Shown here: positions 6,670 to 9,044 of the stretch, one piece after another | Layout of the letters: each line of letters starts with the position of its first letter | How positions within the stretch are numbered: the stretch's first letter is position 1 | From: Actinomycetes bacterium | GTDB lineage: Bacteria; Actinomycetota; Acidimicrobiia; Spongiisociales; UBA5794 | Reading direction: 5' to 3' | NCBI GenBank assembly: GCA_024640745.1 | Contig: JAHEEL010000088.1 | Span: 1 to 9,044 of the forward strand | DNA: 9,044 nt | The notes under the pieces: generated by a model | The model's database searches: none | What the model was told of the DNA's origin: nothing | The model's input: only the letters and a program-made list of their open reading frames with translations | Translations under genes and position numbers: made by a program

Positions 6670-7032
6670 TCAGCCGTTGATCTCCGCCACGATCTTCTTC
6701 GTCGAGAGCATCCCGTAGTCGAACAGGAACTCGCTGCCGTCGGTCATGACGATGAGCACGCGCTTCATCATGCCTTTCTTCGTCGCCTCCGCCGCGGCGA
6801 TGTCGGCGCGCGGGAGCACAACCTCGAAATCCGTGTCGGTGTTGTGGACATAGGAGGCGTGGCCGCCGGACGCTGCGAACGCCGCAAGTGAACCGGCGAT
6901 TCCCTTGAAGACCTGAGCATTCGATGAGTCGTAGAGGGTCGTGAAGCGAACGTCATCGTTCCCCACCTTGAGCTTGCCCGTCAGTCGGCCGCCATCTTCG
7001 GGCAGGTAGTTGATGGTCCATTCGTTCGCCAT
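6670..7032 (-). CDS. Small GRAM/PH-like protein, function unknown
   Basis: This is a 120-residue soluble protein with no signal peptide or membrane segment. The pattern of alternating strands followed by a final helix resembles small bacterial PH/GRAM-like domains. Strands include a glycine-turn segment LTGKLKVG near 17-24, a VLPRADI step near 71-77, a basic KKGMMKRVLIVMTDG stretch near 83-97, and a closing helix. Such domains often bind lipid or protein, but nothing here shows a ligand. The start is fixed by AGGAGG (7042-7037 on the minus strand) 4 bases before the ATG. It lies 54 bases downstream of the deaminase gene and may be read through from it or from its own promoter. Its stop is 22 bases from the convergent ispH stop. 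Coding is very likely; the fold assignment is tentative. Confidence 0.8.
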   Translation of the reverse strand: MANEWTINYLPEDGGRLTGKLKVGNDDVRFTTLYDSSNAQVFKGIAGSLAAFAASGGHASYVHNTDTDFEVVLPRADIAAAEATKKGMMKRVLIVMTDGSEFLFDYGMLSTKKIVAEING

Positions 7033-7058
7033 GCAGCCTCCTGATCGGGGTCCCGGCG

Positions 7059-7064
7059 AGCCTA
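7059..7064 (-). promoter_or_regulatory. Putative -10 box for the GRAM/PH-like gene
   Basis: TAGGCT on the minus strand matches TANNNT and is the same hexamer seen before the cyclase gene. A TTGCTC hexamer (7085-7080) stands 15 bases upstream as a possible -35. Transcription would begin about 18-20 bases before the ATG, leaving room for the AGGAGG ribosome site. It would allow expression separate from the cyclase-deaminase genes. This is pattern evidence only. Confidence 0.35.
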
Positions 7065-7086
7065 CCGGTTCCGATGGCGGAGCAAG

Positions 7087-7554
7087 CTAGACCCAGAAGC
7101 CTCGATGGACCTCGGACGCCTCATCCTCCCGCCGCGGACCCTGCACGTCCATCGGTGGCATGCACCGCGCTCCGATTTCGTTCGCTGTGACGTCGAAGCC
7201 GATCGGTGCCTGCCCCGGCGGCGTTGCCAACTGCCGTAGCCGAGCGGCGGAGAGACCGAATACGACCCCGCGCACACCAGACCAGAACATCGCCCCAACG
7301 CACATCGGACACGGCTCACATGAGGCGTAGACGGTTCCTGCTGAGAATTCGCCTAGGCGGCCCTCTGCTTCGAGGATCCGCACGAGCTGCGTCTCGGCGT
7401 GAGCCGTGACGTCGCGATGGCTGTTCACCCGGTTTCGAGCCTCGGCAACGATCACGCCGTCGATCTCCAGGAGCGCTCCGAAGGGATGGTCGCCGGCCGA
7501 GCGCGCCTCGGCGGCGAGAGCGAAGGCGCGAGTCAGTAGCTCGGGAGGCTCCAC
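7087..7554 (-). CDS. Zinc-dependent nucleoside/guanine-type deaminase
   Basis: This is a 155-residue enzyme of the cytidine/deoxycytidylate deaminase superfamily, which removes an amino group from a base or nucleoside by a zinc-activated water. The catalytic motifs are intact. H52-A-E54 supplies a zinc ligand and the proton-shuttle Glu, and P81-C82-P-M-C85 supplies the two Cys ligands. HPFGA at 23-27 is also family-typical. The C-terminal E-D-E-A-x-x-VHRGFW stretch resembles the guanine deaminase/general nucleoside deaminase branch more than tRNA-adenosine deaminase TadA or cytidine deaminases, so purine-base deamination is favoured but not shown. It starts at GTG, sharing one base with the stop of the adenylate cyclase gene (TAGTG). 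A GTGAGG-like site about 9 bases upstream may serve as ribosome site. Co-translation with the cyclase is likely. The substrate remains open. Confidence 0.88.
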   Translation of the reverse strand: MEPPELLTRAFALAAEARSAGDHPFGALLEIDGVIVAEARNRVNSHRDVTAHAETQLVRILEAEGRLGEFSAGTVYASCEPCPMCVGAMFWSGVRGVVFGLSAARLRQLATPPGQAPIGFDVTANEIGARCMPPMDVQGPRREDEASEVHRGFWV

Positions 7555-8390
7555 TATGAGCGCCTCACTCGGTCCAGCGGTACTTCGAAGACTCGTACCG
7601 GGTCGTCGAATCCCTTCAGAGCGATCGGCCCGCGGTCCAGGAACCTCAGGGGCTTGCCTACCGAAAGCTCGCGTACGGCACTGGAAACGAGGATCTGTCC
7701 GGGAGCGGCATGTGCGCAGATGCGGGACGCAAGGTTCACCGCGGCTCCGAAGAGATCCTCGTGTTGACTGACCGGTTCACCGGCACTGATCCCGATGCGC
7801 ACGCGCCCGCTCTCCGTCCTTGCGGCTGTCGGCTCGCCGAACGCGTGTTGGATCTCGACGGCGCATTCGACGGCTCGGCTCACATAGCTGAACGATGCGA
7901 AGATGCCGTCGCCGGTGTGCTTGACCTCTCGCCCGGCGTACGTCGACAGCGCCGCTCGCACGATCTCATCGTGGCGTCTCAAGATCTCGAGAGCCTGTGC
8001 ATCCCCCTCCCGGGTACTGATCTGGGTGGATCCGGCGAGGTCGGTGAACATGATTGCGCGCAGACCCGTGTCGAGCTCGGCGTCTTCGTGCCGTGCGATA
8101 TCCGGCACGTTGCGCTCCCAGTCACCCATGAAGCGGCTCACCGTGGGTTGCTCCACCTCGATCATGTTGTGCGGCACGAGACCGTGGGACTCTTTGTGCA
8201 CGGCAATCGCCGCTTCCTTCGTCGGCGCGTCAACGAGACAGAACGCCTGTCCGTCGGGGCTGTTGAACCAGTAGGTCAGGAATTGCACACCGTGTTGATC
8301 CTGAACGGCGAGGTCGCGCTCATGGGCACCTTTGATGTCCTGTTCCGTGACGTCGCCAAGATTCTCGTGGATGTCCATGAAGATCGGCAC
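7554..8390 (-). CDS. DUF4242-class III adenylate cyclase fusion
   Basis: This is a 278-residue, apparently soluble cyclase that should make cAMP from ATP. Residues 1-80 match the DUF4242 pattern, a small ferredoxin-like domain whose studied member, Streptomyces coelicolor SCO4226, binds nickel. Residues about 108-275 form a class III nucleotide cyclase homology domain. Its active-site set appears complete. D117 (FTDLAGST) and D161 (HTGDG) are the metal Asp residues. K157 and D212 are the adenine-selecting pair. N219 and R223 are the transition-state residues, with the usual 7- and 4-residue spacing. That pattern favours adenylate over guanylate cyclase. There is no membrane segment, HAMP or GAF domain, so the N-terminal domain is the likely sensor or dimeriser. 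The GTG start gives the usual MPxF opening of DUF4242; there is no ribosome site, and a TAGGCT box lies at leaderless distance. It is first in a run with the deaminase. Confidence 0.9.
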   Translation of the reverse strand: MPIFMDIHENLGDVTEQDIKGAHERDLAVQDQHGVQFLTYWFNSPDGQAFCLVDAPTKEAAIAVHKESHGLVPHNMIEVEQPTVSRFMGDWERNVPDIARHEDAELDTGLRAIMFTDLAGSTQISTREGDAQALEILRRHDEIVRAALSTYAGREVKHTGDGIFASFSYVSRAVECAVEIQHAFGEPTAARTESGRVRIGISAGEPVSQHEDLFGAAVNLASRICAHAAPGQILVSSAVRELSVGKPLRFLDRGPIALKGFDDPVRVFEVPLDRVRRS

Positions 8391-8499
8391 ACGTCGAGCC
8401 TATCAAGGCTCCACGAGCAACACGGAGCATCGGGCCGAGCGCCGTTCGTCTACGGTTGGCAGTCGCGAGCATCGGACCGATCGATCAAGGGAGGGGACC
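8391..8499. promoter_or_regulatory. Divergent promoter region, cyclase and 107-residue protein
   Basis: This 109-base gap serves two divergent genes. On the minus strand TAGGCT (8402-8397) ends 6 bases before the cyclase GTG, which fits a leaderless start. On the plus strand TACGGT (8451-8456) is a weaker -10 candidate giving a leader of about 35 bases. It is followed by the strong ribosome site AAGGGAGG (8487-8494), 5 bases before the ATG at 8500. That ribosome site decides the start and rules out an upstream extension of the frame. I see no CRP/FNR-type palindrome. Confidence 0.45.
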
Positions 8500-8823
8500 A
8501 TGTACGTAGTCAGGCGAGTCTGGGCCACGAAGCGCCGCGAGGCGCGACGGGTGGCGTCGATCGTGGCAGAGATTGGCGGCATCTACGAAGCGAGTGGACA
8601 ACGAGAGCCGGTCAGGGTGTACTTCAATGGCGGGACTCTGCCCGGCGAACGCAATGTGGTCTACATGGAGTGGACCGCACCGGTGCTCGAATCGCCGTAT
8701 CGCGGGGACAACGTGCTGCCCGATACCGGCGCCCTGAGCCAGGAACTGCGCGATCTCACCGAAGACTCGTGGATCGAGTTCTACGAACTGCTCACACCGG
8801 ACAAGCGGATCTCGATCGACTAG
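8500..8823 (+). CDS. Conserved-looking 107-residue protein, possible ferredoxin-like (dimeric alpha/beta barrel) fold
   Basis: I cannot name this family with certainty. The protein is small and soluble and contains no cysteine. It opens with a hydrophobic strand (MYVVRRVW) and a basic helix with ARRVASIVAEIGG. A second strand follows (VRVYFNGG at about 38-45), then a third (NVVYMEW). The second half is acidic and has a helix and a WIEFYELL stretch near 90-97. This strand-helix-strand-strand order recalls ABM/NIPSNAP-type dimeric alpha/beta-barrel proteins. A strong ribosome site AAGGGAGG precedes the ATG. The longer in-frame extension upstream is Ser/Arg-rich with no gene-like character and is excluded. 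It is divergent from the DUF4242-cyclase gene. Coding is very likely; function and fold are inference. Confidence 0.75.
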   Translation: MYVVRRVWATKRREARRVASIVAEIGGIYEASGQREPVRVYFNGGTLPGERNVVYMEWTAPVLESPYRGDNVLPDTGALSQELRDLTEDSWIEFYELLTPDKRISID

Positions 8824-8868
8824 CTGCTCCCATCGGCTTCCGAGAGGACCGTCCAAGCGGCCCTTCGG

Positions 8869-8874
8869 TATGGT
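8869..8874 (+). promoter_or_regulatory. Putative leaderless -10 box of the PLP-enzyme gene
   Basis: TATGGT matches TANNNT and ends 7 bases before the ATG at 8882, the same geometry as at ispH. A weak xxGACx -35 (AGGACC, 8845-8850) lies 18 bases upstream. This placement favours the ATG at 8882 over the in-frame ATG at 8870 and GTG at 8873, which overlap the box. Confidence 0.4.
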
Positions 8875-8881
8875 GCACGAG

Positions 8882-9044
8882 ATGCAGGGCGCAGCAGCTC
8901 TCGAGTCCTATCTGCGCGGGGTTCCTCGCGTGCGGCTGGCTCATCTTCCCACTCCGATTCTGGCGATGGAGCGCCTGACGGCTGCGCTCGGTGGCCCCTC
9001 GTTGTATGTGAAGCGGGACGACCTGACCGGACTCGGATTCGGCG
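8882..9044 (+). CDS. D-cysteine desulfhydrase / ACC deaminase family PLP enzyme (5' part)
   Basis: Only the first 54 codons lie in the window; the gene runs off the right edge. The opening RLAHLPTPI (18-26), followed by L-x-x-A-LGG and YVKRDDLTG (42-50), is the N-terminal signature of fold-type II PLP enzymes of the 1-aminocyclopropane-1-carboxylate deaminase/D-cysteine desulfhydrase family. The catalytic Lys normally follows within a GGNK motif just past GLGFG, so it falls beyond the window end. These enzymes break down ACC or D-cysteine to an oxoacid and ammonia (with sulfide for D-cysteine). The two activities cannot be told apart here. ATG 8882 is chosen for its distance from a TATGGT -10 box; no ribosome site is visible before any candidate start. 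The unit appears separate from the preceding 107-residue gene, 58 bases upstream. Confidence 0.85.
   Translation, partial: MQGAAALESYLRGVPRVRLAHLPTPILAMERLTAALGGPSLYVKRDDLTGLGFG

Noticed and set aside
8332..8499. N-terminal extension of the 107-residue protein's reading frame to an ATG at 8332
   Set aside because: The extension is Ser/Arg-rich, overlaps the divergent cyclase gene antisense, and a strong AAGGGAGG ribosome site directly precedes the ATG at 8500.

Overview
This window is compact, GC-rich bacterial chromosome. Short intergenic gaps, GTG starts, TANNNT-type -10 boxes placed for leaderless transcription, and the gene families present all suggest a high-GC Actinomycetota. An Acidimicrobiia-like lineage is my best guess, but that placement is inference from codon use and gene content; no phylogenetic marker was compared.

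Layout, left to right. Bases 1-131 hold no gene I can defend, only a 12-bp tandem duplication and the hairpin terminator of a minus-strand tRNA-Pro(GGG) at 132-206. Next is a minus-strand gene for an acidic cytosolic protein (277-846) made of seven calcium-loop repeats with an exact 21-residue period. Divergent from it is a Na+/phosphate-cotransporter-type membrane protein with a PhoU-like tail (962-2647). Converging on that gene is a minus-strand operon. It runs from a PDZ/CxxxCxxC/DUF512 protein (4161-5543), through the ribosome-assembly GTPase Der (2845-4164, ATGA overlap), to a probable 51-residue membrane protein (2649-2804). Divergent from the operon across 57 bp is ispH (5601-6647), the last enzyme of the MEP isoprenoid pathway. 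The gap carries an 8-bp inverted repeat.

The right third is a second minus-strand run. A DUF4242-class III adenylate cyclase fusion (7554-8390) overlaps by one base a zinc nucleoside/guanine-type deaminase (7087-7554). A small GRAM/PH-like protein (6670-7032) follows after 54 bp. Divergent from the cyclase is a 107-residue protein of unknown function (8500-8823). Last is the 5' end of a D-cysteine desulfhydrase/ACC-deaminase family PLP enzyme (8882 onward), cut by the window edge.

Most of the window is ordinary housekeeping. The parts worth a second look are the 21-residue-period calcium-loop protein, the DUF4242-cyclase/deaminase cluster, the DUF512-Der-IspH neighbourhood with its shared divergent promoter, and the recurring leaderless promoter geometry. 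I see no CRISPR array, insertion sequence, phage gene or rRNA.
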